NCBI GenBank assembly: GCA_947258585.1
Contig: CAMYIZ010000017.1
Coordinates: forward strand, 102,065 to 166,064
Direction of reading: 5' to 3'
Source: an uncultured Haliea sp.
GTDB taxonomy: Bacteria > Pseudomonadota > Gammaproteobacteria > Pseudomonadales > Halieaceae
DNA: 64,000 nt
The position numbers and the translations under genes are program-made. The notes beneath the pieces are model-generated. The model saw only the letters and a list, made by a program, of their open reading frames with translations. It had not been told where the DNA came from and searched no databases. This document shows positions 29,234 through 41,129 of the stretch, in pieces. Each line of letters starts with the position of its first letter. The first letter of the stretch is position 1.

Positions 29234-29773
29234 CTAGTAGTCGAGTTGCTCGATGGTCTGGTTGTGGTTGGTGTAGATGCAGATGTCGCCGGCGATATTG
29301 AGGCCCTTCTGGACGATGCTGCGGGCATCGAGGTCGGTGTTGTCCAGTAGCGCGCGGGCCGCCGACTGGGCGAACGGGCCCCCGGAGCCGATTGCGATCA
29401 GGTTGTCCTCCGGTTCTATCACGTCCCCATTGCCGGTGATGACCAGGGAGGTTTCCTTGTCGGCTACCGCCAGCAGGGCCTCCAGCCGGCGCAGGGCGCG
29501 CTCGGTGCGCCAGGCCTTGGCCAGTTCAACCGCCGAGCGCACCAGGTTCCCCTGGTGCTTGTCCAGTTGGGCCTCGAACAGTTCGAACAGGGTAAAGGCA
29601 TCCGCGGTGCCGCCGGCGAAGCCTGCCAGCACCTGGTTCTTGTGCAGCCGGCGCACCTTGCGGGCATTGCCTTTCATGACCGTATTGCCCAGGGATACCT
29701 GGCCGTCCCCGCCGATCACGACGCTGTTGCCGCGCCGTACCGACAGGATGGTTGTGCCTCTGTATTGTTCCAC
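29234..29773 (-). CDS. hslV: HslV peptidase of the HslUV protease
   Basis: An N-terminal-threonine peptidase of 179 residues. The sequence begins MEQYRG before TTILSVRRG, so the catalytic threonine is T7 and a six-residue propeptide must be removed. E. coli and Pseudomonas HslV lose only Met, while longer N-termini occur in beta- and some gammaproteobacteria. Other features are [21 protein letters not shown] and [18 protein letters not shown]. It is followed by hslU. Confidence 0.95.
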   Translation of the reverse strand: MEQYRGTTILSVRRGNSVVIGGDGQVSLGNTVMKGNARKVRRLHKNQVLAGFAGGTADAFTLFELFEAQLDKHQGNLVRSAVELAKAWRTERALRRLEALLAVADKETSLVITGNGDVIEPEDNLIAIGSGGPFAQSAARALLDNTDLDARSIVQKGLNIAGDICIYTNHNQTIEQLDY

Positions 29774-29864
29774 AATCTGTCTCCTGTTGCGGTTGATATG
29801 GGGGGTGGTGGCGGGAATTCAAGCGCGGCGGGTGGGGTCGGCCCTCGCGGGCCGGATGGCTGCT

Positions 29865-30434
29865 TCAGGGGCTGTCCCGTTTCATCAGCAGAGTGTCGAT
29901 ATTCTGCGCCGCAGTCAGCCCGCGCGCCCGGCTCATCTCGGCATGGGTCTTGAACGGCCCCAGGTAGACCCGGAAGAAGCGTCCGTGTTCGCCACTGGCT
30001 TCCTCCACCCGCGGCTCCAGCCCCAACAGCAGCAGTTCGGCCCGGCGCCGGTCCGCATCCTCGCGCTGGCGGAAGGAGCCGGCCTGCAGCAGGTAGGTCT
30101 CACCCTGCGGCGAGGGCTCGGTGCGGGGCGTCGCGACCTGGGCGGGCTCCACATCGACATCAATGCGCTGTTCCGGCAGCACCGTATAGAAATCGAACCG
30201 CGGCTTCGGTGGCGTTTTCTCGGTGGTGGCCGCTGTCGTGCCTGTCCCCGCTCCGGGGTCGATACCTGCGGGCAAGGTGCCCAGGTAGAGCAGCAGGCTG
30301 AGGAAAACCCCGGTAGCGACTCCGGCACCGTACCAGCGCCAGGGATTGGCGCGCGGTTGGGCGGGGGTCCGGCTGGCGGCCTGGGGTTTCCTGCGCGCTC
30401 CGCTGCGACCTCCCCTGGCGTAGTCCCGGGCCAT
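29865..30434 (-). CDS. SPOR-domain membrane protein (FtsN-like)
   Basis: A 189-residue protein. It has a basic cytoplasmic tail with many Arg and Lys, one membrane helix at about 33-55 (WYGAGVATGVFLSLLLYLGTL), a proline/threonine-rich linker, and a C-terminal SPOR domain at about 112-189 (YLLQAGSFRQREDADRRRAEL, FRVYLGPFKTHAEMSRA). SPOR domains bind denuded septal peptidoglycan. Position between argS and hslV equals that of the Pseudomonas FtsN-like gene, so a division role is likely. Confidence 0.85.
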   Translation of the reverse strand: MARDYARGGRSGARRKPQAASRTPAQPRANPWRWYGAGVATGVFLSLLLYLGTLPAGIDPGAGTGTTAATTEKTPPKPRFDFYTVLPEQRIDVDVEPAQVATPRTEPSPQGETYLLQAGSFRQREDADRRRAELLLLGLEPRVEEASGEHGRFFRVYLGPFKTHAEMSRARGLTAAQNIDTLLMKRDSP

Positions 30435-30436
30435 GG

Positions 30437-32122
30437 CTACATGGTCTCCGGAGCACTGACGCCCAACAGCTGCAGGCCATTGGCAATGACCTGGCGCACG
30501 GCTTCGCCCAGGGCCAGGCGCGCATCGCGCAGCTCCTGTTCCTCCACCAGCACCTTGTGGGCGTTGTACCAGGAGTGGAATTCACCGGCCAGCTCCCGCA
30601 GGTAGTTGGCAATGGTATGGGGCTCGCTGGCCGCGGCGGCGCCCGCGACGACCTCGGGGTACTGGTCCAGGCGCTTCAGCAGGGCCTTCTCGTGGTCTTC
30701 CTGCAGCCGCTCAAGCGCCGCCAGGCTCCGCTGTGGCACCCAGTCCCAGCCCTGTTCCGCCAGTTTGCGCTGCATGGAGCAGGCCCGGGCGTGGGCGTAC
30801 TGGATATAGTAGACCGGGTTGTCGTTGCTCTGTGACATGGCCAGGTCGATGTCGAAGGTGAGCTGCGAGCTCGGTGCCCTGGCCACCAGGAAATAGCGGG
30901 TGGCGTCGCAGCCCACCTCGTCGATCAGGTCGCGCAGGGTCACGTAGCTGCCGGCGCGCTTGGACAGCTTGACCTCGCTGCCGTCGCGCATGACCGTCAC
31001 CATCTGGTGCAGGACATAGTCGGGCCAGCCCTCGGGAATCGCCGTCTCCAGGGCCTGCAGTCCCGCGCGGACCCGGGTCACGGTGCTGTGGTGGTCAGCC
31101 CCCTGCTCGTTGATTACCCGCTCGAAGCCGCGCTGCCACTTGTTGAAGTGGTAGGCCACATCGGGCAGGAAGTAGGTGTAGCCACCCTCGCGCTTGCGCA
31201 TCACCCGGTCCTTGTCATCGCCGAAGGCGGTGGTGCGCAGCCACAGTGCGCCGTCCTGCTCATAGGTGTGGCCATTGGCGATCAGCCTGGCCACCGTCGC
31301 TTCGACCTCCCCCGAGTCGTACAGGGACGATTCCAGGAAGTACTGGTCGAAGTGCACGGCGAAGGCCTTGAGGTCGAGATCCTGTTCCCGGCGCAGGTAG
31401 GCCACGGCAAACTCGCGGATCGCGTCGAGATCGTCGGGGTCGCCCAGGCCCGCCACATGGCGGTCTTCGGCGTCGATCCGCTCGCCGGCGAGATAGGCGC
31501 TGGCCACGTCCTGGATGTAGTCGCCGCGGTAGCCGTCCTCGGGCCACTCCGGGTCCTCGGGTCCCAGTCCGCGGCAGCGCGCCTGCACCGACAGCGCCAG
31601 GTTGCTGATCTGGGCGCCGGCGTCGTTGTAGTAGAACTCGCTGGCGACGGACCAGCCGGTGGCGGCCAGCAGCCGGCAGATGCTGTCGCCGACCGCGGCG
31701 CCGCGGCCGTGGCCCACATGCAGGGGGCCAGTGGGGTTGGCGGAGACAAATTCCACCTGCACCCGGCGGCCGCCGCCCGCATCGGAGCAACCGTACTGGC
31801 CGCCCTGCTCGAGAATGCGTTGCACCACGGCCTGGCTGCTGCCGCTGGAGAGGAAAAAGTTGATAAAACCGGGGCCGGCGATCTCGGTCTTGCTGATGAA
31901 TGGGGCCTCCGGGAGCGCCGCGCAGATCATCGCCGCCAGGTCGCGGGGTTTCTTGCCGGCGCTGCGGGCCAGGGTCAGGGCGATATTGCTGGCGAGATCG
32001 CCGTGACTGGGGTCCCGGGTGCGGTCGATATTGATCTCCGGCCGGGAGTCCCCGGGCAGTTCACCGGCGGCGACCAGCGTATCCAGTGCCTGTTGGATCA
32101 GCTGTGACAGTTGTTCCTTCAT
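30437..32122 (-). CDS. argS: arginyl-tRNA synthetase
   Basis: A class I synthetase of 561 residues that charges tRNA-Arg. The HIGH-type motif is [13 protein letters not shown] near 132 and the KMSKS-like motif is KLSKRAG near 386. A DALR anticodon-binding domain lies at the C-terminus. ATG 32122 ([13 protein letters not shown]) is chosen; an upstream ATG at 32188 would add 22 residues that lack homology. Two bases separate it from the SPOR gene. Confidence 0.96.
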   Translation of the reverse strand: MKEQLSQLIQQALDTLVAAGELPGDSRPEINIDRTRDPSHGDLASNIALTLARSAGKKPRDLAAMICAALPEAPFISKTEIAGPGFINFFLSSGSSQAVVQRILEQGGQYGCSDAGGGRRVQVEFVSANPTGPLHVGHGRGAAVGDSICRLLAATGWSVASEFYYNDAGAQISNLALSVQARCRGLGPEDPEWPEDGYRGDYIQDVASAYLAGERIDAEDRHVAGLGDPDDLDAIREFAVAYLRREQDLDLKAFAVHFDQYFLESSLYDSGEVEATVARLIANGHTYEQDGALWLRTTAFGDDKDRVMRKREGGYTYFLPDVAYHFNKWQRGFERVINEQGADHHSTVTRVRAGLQALETAIPEGWPDYVLHQMVTVMRDGSEVKLSKRAGSYVTLRDLIDEVGCDATRYFLVARAPSSQLTFDIDLAMSQSNDNPVYYIQYAHARACSMQRKLAEQGWDWVPQRSLAALERLQEDHEKALLKRLDQYPEVVAGAAAASEPHTIANYLRELAGEFHSWYNAHKVLVEEQELRDARLALGEAVRQVIANGLQLLGVSAPETM

Positions 32123-32230
32123 TGGGGGAAAGCTTACCTGCTGTGTGAGTGGCGAGGGCTGCGACGGCGCGGCCCGGCAGGCGCGCATTATCGCCGTAAA
32201 CGGTCGCCCATGGCCAGAGCGGTGCCGCTG

Positions 32231-34429
32231 TCACCCCAGATCCAGCGGGTCGACATCGATGGACCAGTTGAGGCCGTTGCGCGCCGGCAGCTGCGTCGCT
32301 TCCGCCACCAGCAGCCTGGCTGCGCGCTGTGCATGGCGCACATCCCTGGCGGTAACCAGCAGCTGGCTGCGAAACTTGCCCGCCCGGCGCTGCAGCGGCG
32401 AGGGCAGCGGCCCGATCAGCTGGCAGCCTGCGGGCAGTCGGCCCTGGGTCTTCCGCCGCAGGGCGCCCAGGAACGTCTCCCCGGTGCTGGCGTCGGTACT
32501 GTCGGTGCGCAGCAGCAGCAGGCGGCCGCAGGGCGGCATGCCACTCTGCCGGCGCTGTTCCAGCAGCCTTCGGGCCTGGACCGCGTAGCTTTCCTGCAAC
32601 ATGGCCTGCATCACCGGGTGATCCGGATAGTGAGTCTGCAGCAGTACCCGGCCGGCGTCAGCCGCCCGCCCTGCCCTGCCCGCGACCTGGGTCAGCAGCT
32701 GTGCCATGCGTTCCTCGCCGCGAAAATCGGCGCTGAACAACAGCGCATCCGCGTCGATTACCGCGACCAGGTTCACTCCCGGGAAATGGTGGCCCTTGGT
32801 CAGCATCTGGGTGCCGAGGAGAATGCACGGTTGCCCGTTGCCGACCTCATCTACCAGGGACTGCATGGCCCCACGGCCCTGCATGGAGTCGCTGTCGACC
32901 CTGTGTACCGGCCAGGCGCTGAACTGCAGCCGCAGGACATCCTCGGTCTGCTCTGTGCCCAGGCCGTTGGTCAACAGGCGGTTGCCGTGGCACTGGGGAC
33001 AACGGTTTGGCAGGCTCTCGCCTGCGCTGCAGTGGTGGCAGCGCAGGCGGCGCTGGCGCCGGTGCACGGTCAGTCTCGCGTCACAGGCCCGGCACTGGGC
33101 GATCCAGCCGCAGTCGTGACACTGCAGGGTTGGGGCGTAGCCGCGTCGATTGAGAAACAACAGCACCTGGTGGCCCGCGACAAGGGCCTCGCGCACTGCG
33201 TCGCGGAGGGCAGCGGACATGCCGCCCTGCAGTTCCTGCCTGCGGACGTCGATGGCGCCGATCTCCGGCAGCTCACTGCCGCCCGCACGGAGGGCCAGCT
33301 GGTGGTGCCCGTAGCGGCCCTGCAGCGCATTGTGCAAGGTTTCCAGCGCCGGCGTGGCGCTGCCCAGGACCACCGTGCAGTTTTCGATCTGCGCGCGCTT
33401 TACCGCCAGGTCGCGGGCGGAATAGCGAAAGCCGTCCTGCTGCTTGAACGAGCTGTCGTGTTCCTCGTCGACAATGATCAGTCCCGGGCGCTGCAGGCTG
33501 GTGAATATCGCCGAGCGGGTGCCGATGACGATACCCGCGGCGCCGGTGCGGGCCGCCTCCCAGGCCGCGTAGCGCTCGGTGGCATTGAGACCCGAGTGCA
33601 GCACGACGATGCCCTGGCCAAAGCGCGTTCGGAACCGCTCCAGGGTCTGTGGGGTCAGGCCAATTTCCGGAATCAGCACCAGCGCCTGCTGGCCCTGCTG
33701 CAGGCAGTGGGCAATCAACTGCAGGTACACTTCGGTCTTGCCGCTGCCCGTCACGCCCTCCAGCAGGTGGCTGGCGAAGCCGCCATAACCGGCAACTATG
33801 CCTGTCACCGCTGCCGCCTGGTCCGGGTTCAGCGCCAGGCCGGGCCCGCTGTGCGGGGTCATCGCCGGGGGTGGCAGAGTGCAGCGTTCGGCCAGGCCCT
33901 TGTGTTCCAGTTGGCGCAGGATGGCCGGGCTGATCCCCATGTCCCTGAACACAGTGCCCGCGACGGCGCCGCCCTGCTGCAGCAGTTGCAATGCCTCGGC
34001 CTGGCGCGGCGACCGGGCCAGCGCACCTTCAGGCAGGCCCCTGCCGCGCTGGCTGAGGGTCCAGGCCGGGGCTCCGGGAGGCTGGTGCGGCTTGCCGTCG
34101 CGCAATCCCGGGGGGAAGGCAAGCTCCAGCACCTCGCCAGGGGGGTGCTGGTAGTAGTCGGCCGCCCACAGGCACAGCTGCAGGAGCGTCGGTGCCGGGA
34201 GTGCCTGGGTGTCCAGCAGCTCCCCGGCCTCCTTGAGGGCCGTTCCAGGTACGCTGCTGTCGGCGGCCAGTTCAACCAGGTAGCCCTGCATCTGCCTGCG
34301 GCCAAAGTTGACGCGCAAGCGACATCCCGGCTGCAGCGCGGCGACCTCGGCCGGGGACAGCTGCGCCGGGGGAAGATAATCGAACAGGGAGCGCAGTGGA
34401 GTCGGAATGGCGAGGCGTAGTATTGGCAT
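32231..34429 (-). CDS. priA: primosomal protein N' (replication restart helicase PriA)
   Basis: A 3'-5' helicase of 732 residues that reloads the replisome at stalled forks. It has an N-terminal 3'-DNA-binding domain, Walker [12 protein letters not shown] near 225 and VDEEHD near 321. Eight cysteines between about 436 and 476 ([23 protein letters not shown]) bind two zinc ions. ATG 34429 is preferred; another ATG 12 bases upstream lacks a ribosome binding site. The 108-base gap to argS shows no gene. It is divergent from rpmE, as in E. coli and Pseudomonas. Confidence 0.96.
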   Translation of the reverse strand: MPILRLAIPTPLRSLFDYLPPAQLSPAEVAALQPGCRLRVNFGRRQMQGYLVELAADSSVPGTALKEAGELLDTQALPAPTLLQLCLWAADYYQHPPGEVLELAFPPGLRDGKPHQPPGAPAWTLSQRGRGLPEGALARSPRQAEALQLLQQGGAVAGTVFRDMGISPAILRQLEHKGLAERCTLPPPAMTPHSGPGLALNPDQAAAVTGIVAGYGGFASHLLEGVTGSGKTEVYLQLIAHCLQQGQQALVLIPEIGLTPQTLERFRTRFGQGIVVLHSGLNATERYAAWEAARTGAAGIVIGTRSAIFTSLQRPGLIIVDEEHDSSFKQQDGFRYSARDLAVKRAQIENCTVVLGSATPALETLHNALQGRYGHHQLALRAGGSELPEIGAIDVRRQELQGGMSAALRDAVREALVAGHQVLLFLNRRGYAPTLQCHDCGWIAQCRACDARLTVHRRQRRLRCHHCSAGESLPNRCPQCHGNRLLTNGLGTEQTEDVLRLQFSAWPVHRVDSDSMQGRGAMQSLVDEVGNGQPCILLGTQMLTKGHHFPGVNLVAVIDADALLFSADFRGEERMAQLLTQVAGRAGRAADAGRVLLQTHYPDHPVMQAMLQESYAVQARRLLEQRRQSGMPPCGRLLLLRTDSTDASTGETFLGALRRKTQGRLPAGCQLIGPLPSPLQRRAGKFRSQLLVTARDVRHAQRAARLLVAEATQLPARNGLNWSIDVDPLDLG

Positions 34430-34490
34430 TGCGCCTCTCATGGGCGTGGCTGGTGGTCGCGGGCAGGTAATAGTACAGCACCGGGAAGGC

Positions 34491-34518
34491 TTGCGTCTGG
34501 CGCTGTGTCTGGTACTAT
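34491..34518 (+). promoter_or_regulatory. sigma70-type promoter of rpmE
   Basis: TTGCGT (34491-34496), a 16-base spacer and TACTAT (34513-34518) predict a start near 34525 and a leader of about 80 bases. A clear GGAG (34596-34599) precedes the rpmE ATG. Confidence 0.55.
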
Positions 34519-34606
34519 GCGCGCCTATTTTTTCGCGCTATCTCCACAAGTCCGGTGCGGTGCCCGACGGGATCGGGTGGCGGCGCCAATACACAGGAGC
34601 AACACC

Positions 34607-34822
34607 ATGAAAGCAGATATCCATCCTAAATACGAGGCAGTCACTGCAACCTGCAGCTGCGGCAACCTCATCACCACCCGCTCGACCCGTTGCGAAGACT
34701 TCCACGTTGACGTCTGCTCGCAGTGCCACCCCTTCTTTACCGGCAAGCAGAAGGTCATGGACACCGGTGGCCGCGTAGACCGCTTCAAGAAGCGCTTTGG
34801 CGCTCGCGGCGCTTCCCGCTAG
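34607..34822 (+). CDS. rpmE: 50S ribosomal protein L31, zinc-binding type
   Basis: A 71-residue bridge protein between ribosomal subunits. Cysteines C16, C18, C37 and C40 (CSCG and CSQC) mark the zinc-binding form that is replaced by a cysteine-free paralogue under zinc limitation in many bacteria. The start at MKADIHPKY is set by homology and the upstream GGAG. It is monocistronic, with its own promoter and terminator. Confidence 0.97.
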   Translation: MKADIHPKYEAVTATCSCGNLITTRSTRCEDFHVDVCSQCHPFFTGKQKVMDTGGRVDRFKKRFGARGASR

Positions 34823-34862
34823 GGTTCTGGCGGCCGGCTGCGAATGTTGCAGTCCACACGAA

Positions 34863-34893
34863 AGCCGGGTTCCGCAAGGGGTCCGGCTTTTTT
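34863..34893 (+). terminator. Rho-independent terminator after rpmE
   Basis: AGCCGG (34863-34868) pairs with CCGGCT (34883-34888) around a 14-base loop, followed by a T run. The stem is short and the loop long but the tail is convincing. Confidence 0.75.
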
Positions 34894-34974
34894 AATGCGG
34901 CTTGTGAGGCCGGGATCTTTTCTATATTCTCGTCCGACTTCATCGCAGGTGCCTCGAAAAGCGCGACTATAATT

Positions 34975-36240
34975 ATGAGCAACGATTTCAGACAGGCTGC
35001 ACTGGATTATCACTCCGGGCCGGTACCGGGAAAAATCAGCATCGAGCTGACCAAGCCCGCCGAGACCCAGGCTGATCTCGCCCTCGCCTACAGTCCCGGT
35101 GTTGCCGAGCCCTGCAGGGAGATCGCCGCCGATCCGGAGGCCGCCTATCGCTACACCGGCAAGGGCAATCTGGTGGCAGTTATCAGCAACGGCACCGCCG
35201 TGCTGGGTCTTGGCAATCTGGGTTCTCTGGCGAGCAAGCCGGTCATGGAAGGCAAGGCGCTGCTGTTCAAGCGCTTCGCCGGTATCAACTCGGTGGACAT
35301 CGAGGTGAATACCGAAGACGCGACGAGTTTTATCGACACGGTCGCCAACATTGCCGATACCTTCGGCGGTATCAACCTCGAGGACATCAAGGCTCCCGAG
35401 TGCTTCGAGATCGAGGCGGAACTGGGGCGTCGCTGCAGCATCCCGATCTTTCACGACGATCAGCATGGCACAGCGATCGTCACTGCGGCGGGGATGATCA
35501 ACGCCCTCGAGATCCAGGGCAAGCGGCTGGAAGATGCGGTGATTACCTGCCTGGGTGCCGGCGCTGCGGCCATTGCCTGTATGCGCCTGCTGCTGAGCAT
35601 GGGTGCCCGACAGGAAAACATCTACATGCTCGATCGCCGCGGTGTGATCTATGCGGGCCGCGAGGGCGTCAATGCCTACAAGCAGGAGTTCGTCAACCAC
35701 ACCGACAAGCGCAGCCTCAGCGATGCGGTCAAGGGTGCCGATGTTTTCGTCGGACTCTCCGGGGCGGATTTGTTGAGTGCGGACATGCTGCTGTCGATGG
35801 CCGATCGGCCGGTGGTGTTTGCCTGCTCCAATCCCGATCCGGAGATCAGGCCCGAGCTGGCGCACAGCGTACGTGACGACCTGATCCTGGCCACCGGTCG
35901 TTCGGACTATCCCAACCAGGTCAACAATGTGCTGGGCTTCCCGTTCATTTTCCGCGGTGCCCTGGATGTGCGCGCCAGTGCCATCAATGAGGCGATGAAG
36001 ATCGCCGCGGTCAAGGCGCTCAGTGAGCTGGCGCGGGAGCCGGTGCCGGCCTCGGTGCTTACCGCCTGCGGCGAAACCGAGCTGTCCTTCGGCCCGCGCT
36101 ACATTATTCCCAAGCCCGTGGATCCCAGGCTGCTGGAGCGCATCGCGCCAGCGGTGGCCAGGGCCGCCGTCGACAGTGGTGTGTCCCGGATTCCCTACCC
36201 GGAAGGCTACGCGCCCAGCATGAGCGCGGCGCTGGGCTGA
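34975..36240 (+). CDS. malic enzyme (oxaloacetate-decarboxylating)
   Basis: Converts malate to pyruvate and CO2 with reduction of NAD(P)+. It has 421 residues, the short form without the phosphotransacetylase-like tail of E. coli MaeB. Features are the malic N-domain ([32 protein letters not shown]), the metal site [14 protein letters not shown], and the dinucleotide fold [12 protein letters not shown]. Cofactor preference is not decided. No ribosome binding site precedes the ATG, and TATAAT sits one base from it. It lies where the Pseudomonas malic enzyme gene lies, convergent with PBP1A. Confidence 0.93.
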   Translation: MSNDFRQAALDYHSGPVPGKISIELTKPAETQADLALAYSPGVAEPCREIAADPEAAYRYTGKGNLVAVISNGTAVLGLGNLGSLASKPVMEGKALLFKRFAGINSVDIEVNTEDATSFIDTVANIADTFGGINLEDIKAPECFEIEAELGRRCSIPIFHDDQHGTAIVTAAGMINALEIQGKRLEDAVITCLGAGAAAIACMRLLLSMGARQENIYMLDRRGVIYAGREGVNAYKQEFVNHTDKRSLSDAVKGADVFVGLSGADLLSADMLLSMADRPVVFACSNPDPEIRPELAHSVRDDLILATGRSDYPNQVNNVLGFPFIFRGALDVRASAINEAMKIAAVKALSELAREPVPASVLTACGETELSFGPRYIIPKPVDPRLLERIAPAVARAAVDSGVSRIPYPEGYAPSMSAALG

Positions 36241-36246
36241 CATACC

Positions 36247-36268
36247 GGGGCAGCGACTCCGCTGCCCC
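36247..36268. terminator. bidirectional hairpin between malic enzyme and PBP1A genes
   Basis: GGGGCAGCG, loop ACTC and CGCTGCCCC form a perfect 9-bp stem that fills the gap between two convergent genes and ends at the base before the mrcA stop. There is no T tract, so it may act as an RNA 3'-end barrier rather than a classical terminator. Confidence 0.55.
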
Positions 36269-38704
36269 TCAGAAGATATCCTTGATCAGCTCTTCGTTGG
36301 TCCTGCGGTCGGCGCCGGGCTGCTCGCTGTCGCCGGCCTGGCCCGGTACCTCTTCTTCCCGGAAGTATTCGAAAATTGCATTTTCCTGGTCCGGGCGGGC
36401 CAGCAGTCCCGTGTCGGGATCAATGCGGACGTGGACGATGCCCGGCGGCAGCGGTGGCTCCACATCCGGGCTGTCGCGCAGCGCAACCCGCATATAGTCT
36501 ATCCAGATCGGCAGCGCCGCAGTGCCGCCGAACTCGCGGCGACCGAGCGGCGTGTAGTTATCAAAACCGACCCAGGCGGTGGTGACGATGTCCCGGTTGT
36601 AACCCGAGAACCAGGCATCCATGGGCCCGTTGGTGGTACCTGTCTTGCCCGCGAGGTCGCTGCGCCCCAGCGCCAGTGCCCGGCGGCCGGTACCGCGCTT
36701 GATGACGTCCTGCAGGATGCTGGTGAGGATAAAGTTGGCGCGTTCCTCCATGACCCTTTCGGCGCGCGGTGGGGCCGTGCTCTCGGCGGCACCGGCCAGG
36801 ATCTCCTCCATCCGCAGCTCTCTCTCCTCAGGCTCCGGTTCGTCAGCACAGTCCCTGCAGACGGTGGGCGGCATGGCCTGGTAGATGGTGTTGCCGTCAA
36901 TATCCTCGACCCGTTCAATGAGCCAGGATGTCACCGCATAGCCACCGTTGGCGAGTACCGAGTAGGCGGTCGCAAGCTCCAGCGGCGTCATGACGTGCGT
37001 ACCCAGGGCGAGGGACAGGTCCCGGGCAAATTCGCTGGTGTCGATACCGAACTGTTGTACATGACTGAGCAGCCGGGGCACACCGATCTGCTGCAGCAGT
37101 CGGATAGACACCAGGTTGCGGGACTGGGTCAGCGCCCAGCGCAGGCGGGTGGGGCCGTAGAAGCGACCGCCGTCGTTTTCCGGGCGCCAGACGTCTTCCA
37201 GCGAGGTATCCTGCAGCACCACCGGCGCATCGTTGATAATGCTGGCGGCGGTGAAGCCGGCTTCCAGCGCGGCGCTGTAGACGAAGGGCTTGAAGCTTGA
37301 GCCGGGCTGGCGGCGGGCCTGGGCGGCGCGGTTGAACTTGCTGTTTTCAAACCCCATCCCGCCAACGATGCTCACGATCGCGCCGTTGTCCGGGTTCAGG
37401 GACACCAGCGCCGCCTGGGCGGCCGGGACCTGGGCCAGATCCCAGCTGCCGTCTGCCCGCTGCTGGACCCGTATGAGGTCACCAACGCCGACCACCTCCT
37501 CCACGCTTTGCGGGGCCCGGCCCACGGCATTCTCCGACAGATAGGGACTGGCCTGGCGCAGGCCGTGATCCCAAAGCAGCGTGCTCAAGGTGCCGTCCCG
37601 GAGCAGGATAGTGACCTGCTTGTCCCCGAGCTCGGTGACAATGGCGGGGGTCAATCCCGCCACCACCGGTGTGTCGGACAGGGCCGCCAGCCACAGGGAC
37701 ATGGCGTCCCCGCCGGAGTCATCTGCTGGGGGTGGCAGCCTGCGCTCCGCGCCGCGATAGCCGTGCCGCTTGTCATAGGTGATCAGCCCCTGGATGATCG
37801 CTTCCTGGGCCAGCTTCTGCAGCTCGCTGCTGATGGTGGTGTACACCTTGTAGCCGTCGGTATAGGCAGCCATGCCAAAGCGGTCCAGCATTTCCTGGCG
37901 AGCCATTTCCGCCGCATAGTGGGCGGCAAAACTCAATTGCGCCCCGTGCTGGCGGGCGCTGACCGGCTCCGCCACCGCGGTGGCCCAGGCTTCGCGGTCA
38001 ATGTAGCCGAGGCTTAGCATGCGTCCCAGAATCCAGTTCCGTCGTTCCAGGCTCGCCTCTGGGCCGCTGATCGGATTGTTGCGCGACGGCGCCTTGGGTA
38101 CGCCGGCGAGCATGGCGTGCTGGGCCAGGCTCAGTTCGCTGATGGTGCTGCCGTAATAGACCTGGGCCGCCGCTTCAAAGCCGTAGGAGCGATGGCCGAG
38201 GAATACCCGGTTGAAATAGAGCTCGAAGATCTCGTGCTTCTCCAGCGCCCGCTCAATCTGGAAGGCCAGCAGGATCTCGTTGAACTTGCGCATGAACGTG
38301 CGCTCGAGGCTCAGGAAATAGTTGCGCGCCACCTGCATGGTGAGCGTGCTGCCGCCCGAACCTTTTTCGCCGGTGAGAGCCAGCTCCGACACCGCCCGCA
38401 GGAGCCCGGCGAAGTCCACGCCCCGGTGGCTGAAGAAGCGGTCGTCTTCTGCCGCCAGCAGGGCCTGGATGAATTGCGGCGGAATGTCATCGAACTGCAA
38501 CGGGTTCCGCTTCTGTTCCCCGAACTGGCCGATCAGGTCCCCGTCCCGGGTGAAAACCTGCATCGGGGTCTGCAGTTTGACATCCCGCAGGGTCGCGACA
38601 TCGGGCAAACCCGGGCTCAGATAGAGGTATACCCCCGCCAGCAGCCAGCTGGTCGCAAGGACCCCAAGGAGAGCGCAACGCAATAAAAAACCGAGGAACT
38701 TCAT
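36269..38704 (-). CDS. mrcA: penicillin-binding protein 1A (bifunctional transglycosylase/transpeptidase)
   Basis: Polymerises and cross-links peptidoglycan in the periplasm, anchored by an N-terminal helix (about 4-27). It has 811 residues. The GT51 glycosyltransferase has EDDRFFSHRGVDF near 88-100. An OB-like insertion region precedes the transpeptidase with SxxK in PGSSFKP near 468, SRN near 520 and KTGTTN near 685. An AAGGA ribosome binding site precedes the start. It is divergent from the pilM-Q operon, an arrangement shared with Pseudomonas, where PBP1A neighbours the pilus genes. Confidence 0.96.
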   Translation of the reverse strand: MKFLGFLLRCALLGVLATSWLLAGVYLYLSPGLPDVATLRDVKLQTPMQVFTRDGDLIGQFGEQKRNPLQFDDIPPQFIQALLAAEDDRFFSHRGVDFAGLLRAVSELALTGEKGSGGSTLTMQVARNYFLSLERTFMRKFNEILLAFQIERALEKHEIFELYFNRVFLGHRSYGFEAAAQVYYGSTISELSLAQHAMLAGVPKAPSRNNPISGPEASLERRNWILGRMLSLGYIDREAWATAVAEPVSARQHGAQLSFAAHYAAEMARQEMLDRFGMAAYTDGYKVYTTISSELQKLAQEAIIQGLITYDKRHGYRGAERRLPPPADDSGGDAMSLWLAALSDTPVVAGLTPAIVTELGDKQVTILLRDGTLSTLLWDHGLRQASPYLSENAVGRAPQSVEEVVGVGDLIRVQQRADGSWDLAQVPAAQAALVSLNPDNGAIVSIVGGMGFENSKFNRAAQARRQPGSSFKPFVYSAALEAGFTAASIINDAPVVLQDTSLEDVWRPENDGGRFYGPTRLRWALTQSRNLVSIRLLQQIGVPRLLSHVQQFGIDTSEFARDLSLALGTHVMTPLELATAYSVLANGGYAVTSWLIERVEDIDGNTIYQAMPPTVCRDCADEPEPEERELRMEEILAGAAESTAPPRAERVMEERANFILTSILQDVIKRGTGRRALALGRSDLAGKTGTTNGPMDAWFSGYNRDIVTTAWVGFDNYTPLGRREFGGTAALPIWIDYMRVALRDSPDVEPPLPPGIVHVRIDPDTGLLARPDQENAIFEYFREEEVPGQAGDSEQPGADRRTNEELIKDIF

Positions 38705-38794
38705 TTATTCCTTTACAAAGCAGTGACTTGTATTACTGTAGGCTGAAAGGGTAGCGATGTCGTTTGGTAATTATAAGCTTATTTTGGTTTTTGA

Positions 38795-38824
38795 TTGCAC
38801 GAATCATTATGCTATACCTATAAT
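38795..38824 (+). promoter_or_regulatory. sigma70-type promoter of the pilM-Q operon
   Basis: TTGCAC (38795-38800), an 18-base spacer and a perfect TATAAT (38819-38824) lie 55 bases before the pilM start. The whole 38705-38879 spacer is unusually AT-rich for this genome and must also hold the minus-strand mrcA promoter, for which several AT-rich -10 candidates exist. Confidence 0.6.
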
Positions 38825-38870
38825 TAATGTAATGGTGTATAAAAACAAGCTAAGTTAGTGATACTCATAG

Positions 38871-39943
<1,073 letters not shown>

Positions 39944-39944
<1 letters not shown>

Positions 39945-40510
39945 TGGCGCAAATTAACCTCCTGCCCTGGCGTGAAGAGCGCCGCGCCGAACGCAAGAAG
40001 GAGTTTCTGATCCTCCTGGCTGCCGTTGCTGTACTCGGTGCGGGCCTGGTTCTGCTCGGTGATCGCATCGTCAATGGCCAGATTGACTACCAGGAAGCAC
40101 GCAATCAGTACCTGAAGGAAAACATTCGGGTGCTGGACAAGCAGGTCGCGGAGATCAAGGACCTGCAGCGGCGGCGCAACCAACTGATCGAGCGCATGCG
40201 CGTGATCCAGGAATTGCAGGGCAACCGGCCGATCATCGTGCGGGTACTGGACCAGCTGGTCAGAACCGTTCCCGATGGCGTCTTCTACACCAACCTGAGC
40301 AGCAAGGACAATCTGATCAGTCTCATCGGTATCGCGGAGTCCAACAACCGGGTGTCGAGCTTGATGCGGCGGCTGGACGGTTCGGACTGGCTGCAGCAAC
40401 CCAACCTGGAATCGGTGCGTGCGGCCACCCAGTACGGGGATCAGGCGGCAACGTTCAACCTGAAGGTCAAGGTGCAGCTACCTGCATCTGACGAAGGCGC
40501 GGGAGAATAG
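39944..40510 (+). CDS. pilN: type IV pilus alignment protein PilN
   Basis: A 188-residue bitopic inner-membrane protein. The conserved N-terminus AQINLLPWREERR is the PilM-binding peptide. It is followed by one helix (about 21-41), a coiled coil, and a periplasmic ferredoxin-like domain that pairs with PilO. The start overlaps the pilM stop by one base (TGATG). Confidence 0.95.
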
Positions 40511-40513
40511 GTC

Positions 40514-41128
40514 GTGGCACTCGAAGATACTCTCCGTGCACTCAGGGAATTCGATGTCAATGATATCGATTTCGACAACATCGGTTCCTGGCCAGCGGGC
40601 GTCAAGGCAGCACTGTGTGGCGTTTTGCTCATCTCGGTGGTTGTGGCGGGCTATTATTTCCATATCAAGGACCTGCAGCTGCAGTTCGACCGCGTCCAGG
40701 CGGAGGAGAGCCGGCTGCGGCAGGATTTTGAAAAGAAGGCGTTCGAGGCGGCTAACCTGGAGGCCTACAAGGAGCAGCTCGCGGAGATGGAGGAGTCCTT
40801 TGGTGCCCTGATCAGCCAGCTGCCCAGTGATACCGAAGTCCCCGGCCTGCTGGAGGACATCACCAACAAGGGCCTGATGAACGGCCTGGAGATCAACAGT
40901 ATCAAGCTGCAGGCGGAGCAGGCGCGGGAATTCTACGTCGAGCTGCCGATTGCCATTACCGCTACGGGCTCCTACCACGATCTCGGCGCCTTCATCAGCG
41001 GGATGGCGGGCCTGCCGCGCATTGTAACGCTGCATGACTTCTCTATTACCGCGCGGTCCGGTAACAGCAATGCTCTCAACCTGAGCATTACCGCCAAGAC
41101 CTACCGCTACAAGGATGGGGAGGGCTAG
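40514..41128 (+). CDS. pilO: type IV pilus alignment protein PilO
   Basis: A 204-residue bitopic membrane protein, partner of PilN. It has an acidic cytoplasmic N-terminus, a helix at about 36-54 (LCGVLLISVVVAGYYF), a coiled coil, and a periplasmic domain with SQLPSDTEVPGLLEDIT and GSYHDLGAFISGMAGLPRIV. GTG start with GGGAG upstream. Confidence 0.95.
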   Translation: MALEDTLRALREFDVNDIDFDNIGSWPAGVKAALCGVLLISVVVAGYYFHIKDLQLQFDRVQAEESRLRQDFEKKAFEAANLEAYKEQLAEMEESFGALISQLPSDTEVPGLLEDITNKGLMNGLEINSIKLQAEQAREFYVELPIAITATGSYHDLGAFISGMAGLPRIVTLHDFSITARSGNSNALNLSITAKTYRYKDGEG

Positions 41129-41129
41129 T

